64,000 nucleotides of DNA. Origin: an uncultured Prevotellaceae bacterium (GTDB lineage Bacteria > Bacteroidota > Bacteroidia > Bacteroidales > Bacteroidaceae). Numbering within the stretch: the stretch's first letter is position 1; every line of letters starts with the position of its first letter. The position numbers were made by a program, and so were the translations under genes. The stretch covers positions 1 to 64,000 of the forward strand of contig CACYXD010000007.1 of the NCBI GenBank assembly GCA_902778255.1. Reading direction: 5' to 3'. The notes beneath the pieces were generated by a model, which had not been told where the DNA came from, did no database searches, and saw only the letters and a list, made by a program, of their open reading frames with translations. This document shows, one piece after another, positions 33,901 through 42,054 of the stretch.

Positions 33901-35765
33901 GCATCGCTGCCACCGAGTATTTCCGCGTGAACCCTCACCGTCTAAACTTAGGCATCATCGGCCTCGATATGAAAGACCGCAACGGCAAGGAGATCAAGCT
34001 GAACGACCTGTCGTATATCCATCAGGAACTGAAGCTCTACGATGGCATTATTGAGTCATCATTCCGTGCCGACAACGAACCCGTAGAGGTGACCACAGCC
34101 GCCCTGCAGAACAAGGATGCCGTGATCTATCGCATCAAAACGGCTCTGCTGAAAGACGGGCGTGCCAAGATTCGCATCCGTCTGCCCTATCCCACTGGCA
34201 AGCACGCCGATGCTGCTACCGACCTCACAAAACCCGAGCGCCATCAGTCGCGCATCATCGGTAGTAATTCGCACGCTGCCATCATCGGGCACACGCTCGA
34301 CGACGCCCACTATTATCTGAAACTCAACTGGGCTGGTCAGGGCGAACTCATACGCGTGGCTGAGCACGATTATGCGCTGAGCACCACAAACGATGTGCTG
34401 ACTGTTAAGGCAGAGTATATTCACTTCCCTGAGAGAAAAGGCGAGGGTGAGACTTTCGTTTTTGACCAAGACCTGAAATCTGTTATCAAAGCTTGGAACC
34501 GTTGGTGGAACGAGGGGGCTATCGTGGATTTCTCGGAATGTACCGACTCTCGTGCTAAGGAGTTAGAGCGCCGCGTGGTGCTCTCACAATACCTCACGCA
34601 AGTAAACTGTGCCAACAATATGCCACCTCAAGAGACAGGACTGACCTACAACTCGTGGTTCGGACGTCCGCATCTGGAGATGACGTGGTGGCACATGGTG
34701 GACTTCTCGCTCTGGAACCGTCCGAAGGTGCTGGAGAACGTGCTGAAATGGTATAACACCATTGCCTATCCCGTAGCCAAGCAGATTGCTGAGCGTCAGG
34801 GGTTCAAGGGCATCCGCTGGATGAAGATGACCGATCCTTGGGCTGGCGAGGCTCCTTCAAACACAGGATCGTTCCTTATCTGGCAACAGCCACATTATAT
34901 ATATATGGCTGAGGAGATATATCGTGCGAATCCCAGTCAGGAGACGCTGATAAAATATGGCAAGCAGGTGGAGGAAACGGCTATGTTTATGGCCGATTTC
35001 GTCAGTCGTGATGCAAAAAGCAAGAAATACTTCCTGCAAGGGGCTACCGCTATGCAGGAGAGCATGTCGAAGGATTTTTCCTATAATCATCCCTTCGAAC
35101 TGGCATATTGGCAATATGGCCTCAGCGTGGCTAACCAATGGCGTGAGCGTCAGGGCATCGAGCGCAACAAACAATGGGATGATATCATCAAGCATCTCTC
35201 TACCCTGCCTGTTCAGAAAGGTATCTACACAGCCGGTCTGCCCAAGGGGAAGACCGACAACCTGACGAGCTTCGATCCCTTCGATGCGGTAGCCAGCGGT
35301 GCGAAACCCACCGTTGCCACCGAGACCTTCACAGAGAAATGTCGCAATGACCATCCAGCCGTGCTGGGTGCTTGTGGCATGTTGCCAGCCTCTACCGTCA
35401 ATCCTCTCTATTCGCAGAAGATGATGAAAGCCACCCTCGACGACGTGATGCAGCATTGGAACTGGGCTACCACATGGGGATGGGACTATGGTATGGTGGC
35501 AATGACGGCAGCCCGTCTGGGACAGCCAGAGACGGCGCTGAAAGCCCTGCTCATTGACACGCAGAAGAATACCTACCTGAAGAACGGACATAACTTCCAG
35601 ACCTCCGACCGTCTGCGTCTCTACCTGCCTGGCAACGGTGCCCTCCTCTCGGCTATCGCTATGATGTGTGCCGGATGGGACGGATGCGAGAAAGCCTTCA
35701 ACCCCGGTTTCCCGCAGGACGGCACCTGGAATGTACGCTGGGAGAACCTGCAACGTATGCAATAA
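30924..35765 (+). CDS. GH28 polygalacturonase - GH105 unsaturated glucuronyl/galacturonyl hydrolase - six-hairpin fusion, secreted
   Basis: 1613 residues from ATG 30924; upstream codons lack a signal sequence. Signal MNIKTLLLSLIALLLPSFCMA. Residues about 40-470 are GH28: N-G-D at 267-269, D290-D291 (NTGDDCIAIKSG), His324 (GHGG) and R-I-K at 357-359, so all four catalytic motifs are there. Residues about 510-885 are GH105/GH88-like: WGRAQGWYTMALIEVLD and DSPSREGNYLESTCSAMFAYALLKAY. Residues about 890-1613 form an all-helical six-hairpin region (ADPLASLTVGNGHFATTV; LIWQQPHYIYMAEEIYRANP; WGWDYGMVAMTAARLGQPE) whose family I do not recognise. It would cut pectic backbones, then unsaturated oligomers. 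It is followed by a pectate lyase gene. Confidence 0.85.
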   Translation: MNIKTLLLSLIALLLPSFCMALEWDEKTYQSIEQSIQQPQFGKATMLITKSGAKPGNSAADNQKAIQKAIDKCAKKGGGRVIVPAGMTFQTGAIHLKSHVNLIIEEDAVLKFVFQPELYPIVETAWEGLDCYNLSPCIYAFQQTDIAITGKGTIDGGGSKQTWWPWCGAEGFGWKPGMIAQKNEARPRLLKNGEDGVPMTDEKGNPTKERTFGQKDGLRPQLVNFTQCQRILIEDVTLLDSPFWVIHPLKSQDITVRGVHINNDGPNGDGCDPESCDRVMIENCFFNTGDDCIAIKSGRNRDGRERAMPSQNIIIRNCEMKNGHGGVVIGSEISGGAKNIFAHDCVMDSPNLDRVLRIKTNSCRGGIIEDIFVKNITVGQCGESVLKINLDYEHNEICCRGNYPTVRNVLMENVTCQKSRYGVQIIGLEEDTFVNDITVRNCHFNGVQQGNTITGKTRNITFDKLYVNGGLSLTKNPYRHYSEWMTYSEMKRYPKSYLLDFSNRPKWSYVMGIELEGMLDTYLRYGGQDIFDYCKLYTDTMINEKGEIRGYNILDYNLDNIRTGHFVTRMYQQQPEKKNLIAMQTLMKQLQNQPRTVVDKVYWHKAIYAYQVWLDGIFMGLPFRCLTAPITEKNAKAVTSIYDDAVDQLTITYNRTLDPTTGLNRHAYDENRNMFWADKETGLSQHCWGRAQGWYTMALIEVLDAVPADYQRRGELIELLKKDFDAILKWQDKKSGVWYQVMDSPSREGNYLESTCSAMFAYALLKAYRKGYVGTKYRDAGIKAYRGIINNFIKVNDDETISLTNCCAVAGLGPGISTEVEAALKRINPKASVKENKRRDGSYNYYLSEQIRDNDAKGLGPFIWASLEMEQMGFTTDNVMKPISRQTVTGRNNPVITKADPLASLTVGNGHFATTVDVTGLQSFPFEYEAGVPLTAMSDWGWHSFPNTSLLKPSESEKEFDLDHGHPEIYAIEYKKKSVVSGSPADSASLARSIAATEYFRVNPHRLNLGIIGLDMKDRNGKEIKLNDLSYIHQELKLYDGIIESSFRADNEPVEVTTAALQNKDAVIYRIKTALLKDGRAKIRIRLPYPTGKHADAATDLTKPERHQSRIIGSNSHAAIIGHTLDDAHYYLKLNWAGQGELIRVAEHDYALSTTNDVLTVKAEYIHFPERKGEGETFVFDQDLKSVIKAWNRWWNEGAIVDFSECTDSRAKELERRVVLSQYLTQVNCANNMPPQETGLTYNSWFGRPHLEMTWWHMVDFSLWNRPKVLENVLKWYNTIAYPVAKQIAERQGFKGIRWMKMTDPWAGEAPSNTGSFLIWQQPHYIYMAEEIYRANPSQETLIKYGKQVEETAMFMADFVSRDAKSKKYFLQGATAMQESMSKDFSYNHPFELAYWQYGLSVANQWRERQGIERNKQWDDIIKHLSTLPVQKGIYTAGLPKGKTDNLTSFDPFDAVASGAKPTVATETFTEKCRNDHPAVLGACGMLPASTVNPLYSQKMMKATLDDVMQHWNWATTWGWDYGMVAMTAARLGQPETALKALLIDTQKNTYLKNGHNFQTSDRLRLYLPGNGALLSAIAMMCAGWDGCEKAFNPGFPQDGTWNVRWENLQRMQ

Positions 35766-35791
35766 TGAACTAACAAAATACTAACTACAAG

Positions 35792-37969
35792 ATGAAGAAA
35801 CTAATTCTTTTATTCACAGTCCTGACTGCAACGCTCTCGGCTGCAGCACAGGCGCCAGCTTTTCCTGGTGCTGAAGGTCACGGACGCTACACCGCTGGCG
35901 GACGTGGTGGAAAGATAGTACATGTGACTAACCTCAACGACTCAGGCACAGGTTCGTTCCGCCAGGCCGTGAAGGGTAGCGACAAGAAGATTGTCGTCTT
36001 CGACGTTGCTGGTGTCATTGCCCTGGCAAGCGATGTCAGCATTGGAGCCAATACCACCATTCTTGGACAGACAGCCCCAGCTCCTGGCATTACCCTGCGC
36101 TACTATACCGTGAATCCTAACGGCAATAATATCGTGATGCGCTTCATCCGCATCCGTCGCGGAGAGGAGAAAGACGTAAACGACGGTGCCGATGCCTCAA
36201 CAGCGCGTCATTTCACGGGAATGATGATTGACCACTGCTCCATGTCGTGGTCTATCGACGAGGTGGCCTCGTTCTACGACAACAACAACTTCACCATGCA
36301 GTGGTGTACCGTGGGCGAGAGTCTGAACAATGCAGGTCACGGCAAAGGAGCTCATGGCTATGGCGGCATTTGGGGAGGCAAACTGGCTTCATTCCACCAC
36401 AACCTCATCTGTCATGTGAACAACCGTTCGCCACGTTTCAACGGTGCGCGTTATGACTGGACGGGCTATACCGGCAACCAACGATATAGTGAGTTCCAGT
36501 GGGAGAATGCTGTTCAGTCGGAGATCGTCGACTTCCGCAACTGTGTCATCTACAACTGCGGCAACGGCTGCTATGGCGGTCCTGGCGGCGGCTATGTGAA
36601 CATGATTAACAATTACTACAAGACAGGACCTGCTGGCAGCACTTCGCGCACTACCCAAATCTCGATAGCCAACAGCACCTCGGCTTCAGACTATAAAAAA
36701 TACTGGGACATGACCAGCCGTTATTATATCAAGGGCAACCGTGTGAACAACAGCGAGAGCTACGATTGGTCGAACATTGCCTACGACTCGGGTGTGCAGA
36801 CTATCAACGGCGAGCGCTATACCCAAGACCCCAACCACTATTACGGCTCAAATGTCACCTACGTCAAGAATACTTCAGGCACCGACTGCGTGAAGATTAA
36901 GCTCGACCAGCCCACTGAGGCCGGAACAGTAACCACTCATACTGCTAATCAGGCTTTCAACAAGGTACTGGGTTATGCAGGAGCCTCACTTGTTCGTGAT
37001 AATGTTGACGAGCGCTACATGACCGAGGCCAAGAACGGCACAGCCACCTATACCGGCTCCGTGACAGGTAAGAAAGGTCGCATCGACAAGGTGAGCGATG
37101 TAAATGGCTACACCGAGGCCAACTTCGGCACTGGAAGCCGTGAAACAGGTTTCGACAGCGACAACGACGGCATCCCCGATGCATGGGAGACGGCCAACGG
37201 CTTAAACCCCAACAATGCTACCGATGCATCCCAGTTCACGCTCGATCCGAAGAAATACTACAGCAATTTGGAGGTCTATGCCAACTCGTTGGTTCAGGAT
37301 ATCATGCTTTCTGGCAATGCCGATGCTGAAACAACTGTAGATGATTACTATCCTGCCTATACCAAGGAAGACGGCACCCCGGTGGCTGCCATCAACTATA
37401 GTGAGGATACACCACAGCCTGGACAGACAGTCAGTTATACCCTGTCTCAATCTACCAACCTTGGTGACAACACCTCCAGTACGTACTTTTTCGATAACGA
37501 CATTACCATTACCAACAAGAGCAGTAAGGGCTATGCCACGGGCAGTAACAATGGCATCAAATATTCTGCTGGCGTGCAGTACACCATCAACCTGCCACAG
37601 GATGTCAATATCACTGAGGCTATCTTTACTGGCTACGACAACTATACAGACCTCGATGCCTATCTGGGCGAGGTCAATGGCGTTACCTACGAAGCAGACA
37701 CGTATGTCTTTCCAAAGTCAAAAGAGTCTGTCGTCAGAACCGTAGAGATCCAGCCCGCTGCATCTGGTACCATCACGTTTACCCCGCAGGGCAAACAGGT
37801 CGTGCTGAGCATCACGTTGAATGGCACACATACTAGTGCCACTGGTATCAACGAACTTCATTCCTATCACATTCAGCCCAATATCTACTACAACCTGCAA
37901 GGACTTCGCAAAAGCAATCCGACAAAGGGTATCTATGTAAATAACGGTCGCAAGGTTATCGTTAAGTAA
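35792..37969 (+). CDS. Secreted pectate lyase (PL1-like)
   Basis: 725 residues. Signal peptide 1-20, a beta-helix lyase domain about 22-430 (PAFPGAEGHGRYTAGGRGG; DVAGVIALASDV; DHCSMSWSIDE; NNRSPRF), a calcium-binding DxDxD loop (455-463, DSDNDGIPD) leading to a helical bundle, a beta-sandwich-like domain about 540-690, and a C-terminal tail YNLQGLRKSNPTKGIYVNNGRKVIVK. Pectate lyases cleave de-esterified homogalacturonan by beta-elimination and make the unsaturated ends that the GH105 part of the upstream gene could remove. The gap to that gene is 26 nt, so they are one operon. Confidence 0.9.
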   Translation: MKKLILLFTVLTATLSAAAQAPAFPGAEGHGRYTAGGRGGKIVHVTNLNDSGTGSFRQAVKGSDKKIVVFDVAGVIALASDVSIGANTTILGQTAPAPGITLRYYTVNPNGNNIVMRFIRIRRGEEKDVNDGADASTARHFTGMMIDHCSMSWSIDEVASFYDNNNFTMQWCTVGESLNNAGHGKGAHGYGGIWGGKLASFHHNLICHVNNRSPRFNGARYDWTGYTGNQRYSEFQWENAVQSEIVDFRNCVIYNCGNGCYGGPGGGYVNMINNYYKTGPAGSTSRTTQISIANSTSASDYKKYWDMTSRYYIKGNRVNNSESYDWSNIAYDSGVQTINGERYTQDPNHYYGSNVTYVKNTSGTDCVKIKLDQPTEAGTVTTHTANQAFNKVLGYAGASLVRDNVDERYMTEAKNGTATYTGSVTGKKGRIDKVSDVNGYTEANFGTGSRETGFDSDNDGIPDAWETANGLNPNNATDASQFTLDPKKYYSNLEVYANSLVQDIMLSGNADAETTVDDYYPAYTKEDGTPVAAINYSEDTPQPGQTVSYTLSQSTNLGDNTSSTYFFDNDITITNKSSKGYATGSNNGIKYSAGVQYTINLPQDVNITEAIFTGYDNYTDLDAYLGEVNGVTYEADTYVFPKSKESVVRTVEIQPAASGTITFTPQGKQVVLSITLNGTHTSATGINELHSYHIQPNIYYNLQGLRKSNPTKGIYVNNGRKVIVK

Positions 37970-37993
37970 AGGAGCTATTACATATCATAAAAC

Positions 37994-38029
37994 AAAAAGC
38001 GACGGGAAACTAATCCTCGTCGCTTTTTT
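37994..38029. terminator. Bidirectional terminator between the pectate lyase and the channel gene
   Basis: AAAAAGCGACG at 37994-38004 pairs with CGTCGCTTTTTT at 38018-38029. It overlaps the stop codon region of the minus-strand channel gene, so it lies partly inside that coding sequence. Confidence 0.85.
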
Positions 38030-38642
38030 CTTCACCTTTTAGTATAGGCAGCGATATGTGATAGCGCACGGCCAGGAAACGTATCAGACACGTCACCATA
38101 AAACTCACCACCGCTGTAAGACCTACGGGCACACCTAATTCCATACCGCCCCAATAGGCCAAACCGCCAACGACACACGCCATGGCATAGATTTCCTTGT
38201 GGAAGATGACGGGCTCGTTGTTCAACAGCACATCACGAATCACGCCACCGGCAGCACCAGTGATACAACCCATGATGATAGCCACCCAGAAAGCCTGTCC
38301 TGCATCAAGACTGCGCTGAATACCGGCAATGGTGAAGAGCGCCAGTCCGAAGGTATCAAACACAAACCACGCATTCTTCAGCGGTTCCATCCATTTGCCA
38401 AGAAAAGCAACGGTGAGCAGAGCCACCGCCGTACATATCATATAGATAGGTGTGGTCATCCAGAAAATAGGCACATCGAGTATCACGTCGCGTATCGTAC
38501 CGCCGCCGATAGCTACAGCAATGCCACACACATAACCGCCAAACCAGTCAAAATGCTTGGCTGCAGCGTGGCGGATTCCTGAGATGGCAAAAGCAAACGT
38601 ACCCAGTAATTCTATGATTTTGATGATGATATCCTGACTCAT
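38010..38642 (-). CDS. Trimeric intracellular cation channel family protein (UPF0126/YicG-like)
   Basis: 210 residues and six to seven membrane segments in two repeats, each with a glycine/Arg-Asp motif: GIAVAIGGGTIRDVIL and GAAGGVIRDVLLNNEP, the UPF0126 hallmarks. Bacterial members are TRIC-type cation channels, likely for potassium or glycine-related transport in some members; specificity is not evident. Acidic tail KGEEKSDED. Own promoter; its 3' end lies in the terminator hairpin. Confidence 0.9.
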   Translation of the reverse strand: MSQDIIIKIIELLGTFAFAISGIRHAAAKHFDWFGGYVCGIAVAIGGGTIRDVILDVPIFWMTTPIYMICTAVALLTVAFLGKWMEPLKNAWFVFDTFGLALFTIAGIQRSLDAGQAFWVAIIMGCITGAAGGVIRDVLLNNEPVIFHKEIYAMACVVGGLAYWGGMELGVPVGLTAVVSFMVTCLIRFLAVRYHISLPILKGEEKSDED

Positions 38643-38659
38643 AATATTAAATTTGCGTG

Positions 38660-38667
38660 CAAAGTTA
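38660..38667 (-). promoter_or_regulatory. -7 box for the channel gene
   Basis: TAACTTTG on the minus strand, 17 nt before the ATG. Confidence 0.7.
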
Positions 38668-38709
38668 CAAATTTTCTCGATTTTTTTTACGCATTTTCGT
38701 TTTTTTTCT

Positions 38710-38717
38710 TATTTTTG
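38710..38717 (+). promoter_or_regulatory. -7 box for the sensor kinase gene
   Basis: TATTTTTG on the plus strand, 30 nt before the ATG at 38748; T-rich sequence covers the -33 position. Divergent with the channel promoter. Confidence 0.6.
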
Positions 38718-38747
38718 CAATCGAAATCTGATCATCTGCCTTTACCT

Positions 38748-40400
38748 ATGGAACGATTAACATCCAAACTGCTTCAAATCCCACTGGCAATCTCACTCTG
38801 CCTGACCATGTTCTCTTGTTCAGGCAAAGACGATACTACATCCACTTTGGTCAGTCAGTTAGGCTACACCCAAGAGGATCCGCTAATTATAGGTATTGAC
38901 GAAAACTATGCCCCACTGGAATATATCGACGAAAAAGGCGAGCCACGGGGCTATGACGTCGAGTTTACCCGCGAGTTGATGGAGCGACTGGCTATTCCCT
39001 ATACCTATCATGCCAACACCTGGGAGAATATTGCCCCCGATGTCCTTCATGGAAGGGTTGACTTGAGCATGATGATCTATTCACCCTATCGTAAGGACAG
39101 CACCAACTATTCGCGCGCCGTGTTCCGGCTCTACTATCAGGTGGTCTATCCCAAGCAGAGTGATGACGAGCGATTCGACTTTCGCAACCTGAAAGGCAAG
39201 CGCATCGCTTACATGAAGTCACGTCCTGTAGGTGAACTGCTGAAGAGCGAGAATGCCGACGGAGTCAGCATCACCGACTTGGACTCTGCCATGTGCGACT
39301 TGGCAAACGGGAAATACGATGCCGTCATCTGCTACCGTTTTCAGGCAAAATACCTCATCAAGCTCCACCATTTCGACAACCTGCTCACCGATGATATCTC
39401 GCTGCCCCCTCGCGAGTATTGTTTCGTCAGCCATAGCAAGGCACTGATCAATATCATTGACAGTGAGTTACTTAAGATGGAGAGCGAAGGCATCACAGAC
39501 GATATCTATGTCATCAAATCCACCTTCAGCGGCATACGCATCCCTATGTGGATATGGTATCTGCTGGGAGCACTGAGCCTCCTTTCGCTCATCACCATCA
39601 ATATCATCTATCGCCATGCCCGCAAAAAGCTAGCACAAGCCAATGCCGTACTAGAGAAGAGCAATGAGGAGCTCACGTTGCGCAACGAGGAACTCTCGGT
39701 AGCCCGCGAGCGCGCTATGGAGTCCGACCGTATGAAAACGGCTTTCATCCAGAACATGACTCATCAGATATTAACGCCTCTGAACATCGTGACCGGTTTT
39801 GCGCAGGTTATCAACGAAGATTATGAGACGCTTTCCAAAGAAGAAGTCAAGATGATGGTGGGGCGGATGATGAAAAACACCAATACCCTTACCGCCATTG
39901 TCAACAAGCTGATAGCCATGTCCATTCTTCAGAGCAAGAAGAAGGTAGAGAAAAACGACCGTATATCGTGTAACGAAATCTGCCGCGATGCCATCAGCCA
40001 GATCACTCTCTCACGGCCGGAGGAAGTGAAACTACAATTTAATACGTCAGTTGCCGATGAATTGCAGATGTCCGTCAATAAGACGATGCTGCAGCGAGTA
40101 TTTCATGAGTTACTGCTCAATGCCGACCAGTTCACGCAAGAGGGCACCATCACCCTCGAATGCTCTCAGTCTGATGAACGTTCTATCTGTTTCAGCGTCA
40201 CCGATACTGGCGCTGGTATCTCCGAGAAAGACAGGGGGCATGTCTTCAACATGTTCTATAAGCCAGATGATTTTGCCGAGGGACTGGGCATAGGACTCGC
40301 CCTCTGCAGTAACGCCGTTATGCAGATGGGAGGCGACATCCATATTGACGAAGCTTATACCAACGGTACGCGCATCATCATCACAATGCCTTTGGATTAA
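38748..40400 (+). CDS. Sensor histidine kinase with amino-acid-binding-protein-like periplasmic domain
   Basis: 550 residues from ATG 38748 (upstream codons overlap the promoter). Signal-like start with a possible lipobox Cys24 (LTMFSC), then a solute-binding protein family 3 domain about 45-255 (IGIDENYAPLEYIDEKGEPRGYDVEF), one membrane segment about 266-288 (PMWIWYLLGALSLLSLITINIIY), a coiled coil (290-325), HisKA with His339 in NMTHQILTPLN, and an HATPase with Asn458 (ELLLNADQF), DTGAG (486-490) and GLGIGL (512-517). It would sense an extracellular ligand and phosphorylate a response regulator, but none is adjacent. The H-box lacks the usual Glu and Arg (THQILTP instead of SHEIRTP). Confidence 0.9.
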   Translation: MERLTSKLLQIPLAISLCLTMFSCSGKDDTTSTLVSQLGYTQEDPLIIGIDENYAPLEYIDEKGEPRGYDVEFTRELMERLAIPYTYHANTWENIAPDVLHGRVDLSMMIYSPYRKDSTNYSRAVFRLYYQVVYPKQSDDERFDFRNLKGKRIAYMKSRPVGELLKSENADGVSITDLDSAMCDLANGKYDAVICYRFQAKYLIKLHHFDNLLTDDISLPPREYCFVSHSKALINIIDSELLKMESEGITDDIYVIKSTFSGIRIPMWIWYLLGALSLLSLITINIIYRHARKKLAQANAVLEKSNEELTLRNEELSVARERAMESDRMKTAFIQNMTHQILTPLNIVTGFAQVINEDYETLSKEEVKMMVGRMMKNTNTLTAIVNKLIAMSILQSKKKVEKNDRISCNEICRDAISQITLSRPEEVKLQFNTSVADELQMSVNKTMLQRVFHELLLNADQFTQEGTITLECSQSDERSICFSVTDTGAGISEKDRGHVFNMFYKPDDFAEGLGIGLALCSNAVMQMGGDIHIDEAYTNGTRIIITMPLD

Positions 40401-40423
40401 TAGAGGTCGTGAGGTTTTGAGGT

Positions 40424-41695
40424 CTATTCCTCGAAGCGCTTTCCCCAGTAGTTCACCATCCGCTGCCATAGTTTTTCCTCTGCGGGGTTATGCTGTCCGT
40501 GCCACAGGCGCTTGTCCACCAGCGCATCAGGCATATACTGCTGCGGTGTGAAATGTCCGGGATAGTCGTGCGGATACTTATACCCGTCGTGATAGCCCAG
40601 CTCCTTCATCAGCTGTGTGGGCGCATTCCTGATGGGCAGCGGCACGGGCTGGTTGCCAGTCTCGCGCACCAAGGCCAAAGCGGCATCGATACCCAGATAA
40701 GCAGAATTACTCTTAGGCGACGTTGCCAGATAGACGGCACATTCTGCCAACGCTATCCTTGCCTCTGGCCAGCCAATCTTCATCACCGTATCAAAAGCGG
40801 CATTGGCCAGCAGCAGCGCATTGGGATTAGCCAGTCCGATATCCTCAGAGGCCGAGATCACCATCCTTCGCGCAATAAACTGCGGGTCTTCCCCACCCTC
40901 AATCATACGCGCCATCCAGTAGAGGGCAGCATCGGGGTCGCTACCACGGATACTCTTGATAAAAGCCGAGATGATGTCGTAGTGCATCTCGCCATCCTTA
41001 TCATAGGCCAGCGGATTCTGCTGCAGTCGGGCCACAACCAGTTCATTGGTAACCACTACATCGCCACTCTCCGACTCTACCACCAGCTCCAGGATATTCA
41101 ATAATTTTCTGGCATCGCCACCACTATAGCGCAGCAGCGCATCCGTCTCTTTCAGCTCTATCTTACGCTCCTTCAGGATGATGTCTTTCGTGATAGCACG
41201 CTCCAGCAGTTTCAGCAAGTCATCTTTTTCCAGCGACTTCAGCACATACAACTGACAGCGCGACAGCAACGGGCGTATCACCTCAAACGAGGGATTCTCA
41301 GTCGTGGCACCAATCAGCGTCACGATGCCACGCTCCACAGCCCCCAGCAGCGAGTCCTGCTGCGACTTTGAGAAACGATGTATCTCGTCGATAAACAGTA
41401 TAGGTGAAGCCTCATTAAAGAATCGTCCTTTCTGCGCCTTCTCTATCACATCACGCACATCCTTCACACCGCTGGTCACCGCCGACAGCGTATAGAACGG
41501 CGTCTCCAGCTTATGGGCAATGATTTGCGCCAGTGTCGTCTTTCCCACTCCCGGCGGGCCCCACAGGATAAACGACGAGATGCGCCCCGAGTCAATCATC
41601 CGTCGGAGCACAGCCCCCTCGCCTACCAAATGCTGCTGACCTATATAGTCGTCCAGCGTGCGCGGTCTTAGTCGTTCTGCTAAAGGTTCTGCCAT
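40424..41695 (-). CDS. rarA: Replication-associated recombination protein A (MgsA/RarA), AAA+ ATPase
   Basis: 423 residues from ATG 41695; a longer frame begins at 41707 but it overlaps the -7 box, and MAEPLAERLRPRTLDDYIGQ is the normal start. Walker A GPPGVGKTT, Walker B ILFIDEIHRFSKSQQD, sensor 1 LIGATTENPSFEV, then the C-terminal tetramerisation part (YHDGYKYPHDYPGHFTPQQYMPD). It acts at stalled replication forks. Transcribed alone; the region upstream holds the recombination scar. Confidence 0.95.
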   Translation of the reverse strand: MAEPLAERLRPRTLDDYIGQQHLVGEGAVLRRMIDSGRISSFILWGPPGVGKTTLAQIIAHKLETPFYTLSAVTSGVKDVRDVIEKAQKGRFFNEASPILFIDEIHRFSKSQQDSLLGAVERGIVTLIGATTENPSFEVIRPLLSRCQLYVLKSLEKDDLLKLLERAITKDIILKERKIELKETDALLRYSGGDARKLLNILELVVESESGDVVVTNELVVARLQQNPLAYDKDGEMHYDIISAFIKSIRGSDPDAALYWMARMIEGGEDPQFIARRMVISASEDIGLANPNALLLANAAFDTVMKIGWPEARIALAECAVYLATSPKSNSAYLGIDAALALVRETGNQPVPLPIRNAPTQLMKELGYHDGYKYPHDYPGHFTPQQYMPDALVDKRLWHGQHNPAEEKLWQRMVNYWGKRFEE

Positions 41696-41704
41696 AATTC
41701 TCTG

Positions 41705-41712
41705 CAAAGGTA
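41705..41712 (-). promoter_or_regulatory. -7 box for rarA
   Basis: TACCTTTG on the minus strand, 9 nt before the ATG at 41695. The mRNA leader would be only a few nucleotides. Confidence 0.65.
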
Positions 41713-41772
41713 AGAAAATGAATCCGAATTCACAAAAAACGACTCTACTTTTTTAGGTGTTTAACCATAATA

Positions 41773-41835
41773 CAATATCGGGGGCAAGATGGCGGTATCT
41801 ACATCCGCAACAATCGTAAAGTACTCATAAAATAG
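41773..41835 (+). pseudogene. C-terminal tail of a lost secreted protein
   Basis: The 20 codons before TAG 41833-41835 read QYRGQDGGIYIRNNRKVLIK. This is the same kind of tail as the pectate lyase end (GIYVNNGRKVIVK) at 37969. No domain precedes it: the frame is closed by a stop at 41719-41721 and the sequence between is not protein-like. It is thus a leftover 3' end of a secreted, probably carbohydrate-active, enzyme gene. Confidence 0.6.
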
Positions 41836-41859
41836 TTTTTAGTTAGTAATTATTTTGTG

Positions 41860-41903
41860 TGCGGCAATACCCGAGCGGGGGGATTTGCCGCATTTTTCTT
41901 TTC
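41860..41903 (+). terminator. Rho-independent terminator of the lost gene
   Basis: TGCGGCAA (41860-41867) and TTGCCGCA (41885-41892) form a perfect 8-bp stem with a long G/C loop, followed by TTTTTCTTTTCCTTTTTT. It lies 24 nt after the remnant stop. Confidence 0.8.
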
Positions 41904-41920
41904 CTTTTTTCGCCACTGCC

Positions 41921-42049
41921 ATGGCCGAAACCAAAGCCCTGTTCCTTACTGGCGGTCAGTCGAATACCGATGGACGACTTTATGCCAACACGCTGCCACA
42001 GCACATCGTGGTCTTCCTCTCCGAAAAATTCTGCATCGACGTGGAGTGA
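41921..42049 (+). pseudogene. Chimera of a sialate O-acetylesterase start and a DUF4248 end
   Basis: An in-frame 42-codon ORF. Residues 1-20 (MAETKALFLTGGQSNTDGRL) match the beginning of SGNH sialic-acid/carbohydrate acetylesterases of Bacteroidetes, with the catalytic-Ser block GGQSN, and are preceded by signal-peptide-like codons (FFSFPFFATA). From residue 26 on, QHIVVFLSEKFCIDVE equals the end of the DUF4248 protein at 1420-1470, with nearly the same nucleotides. The join falls at LP, where both parents share CTGCC. It cannot encode either parent function. It looks like a deletion or recombination product. Confidence 0.75.
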
Positions 42050-42054
42050 TGCCT

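Noticed and set aside
41855-42049. A functional 64-residue gene starting at GTG 41855
   Set aside because: The start lies in the terminator stem and the two halves come from unrelated families.
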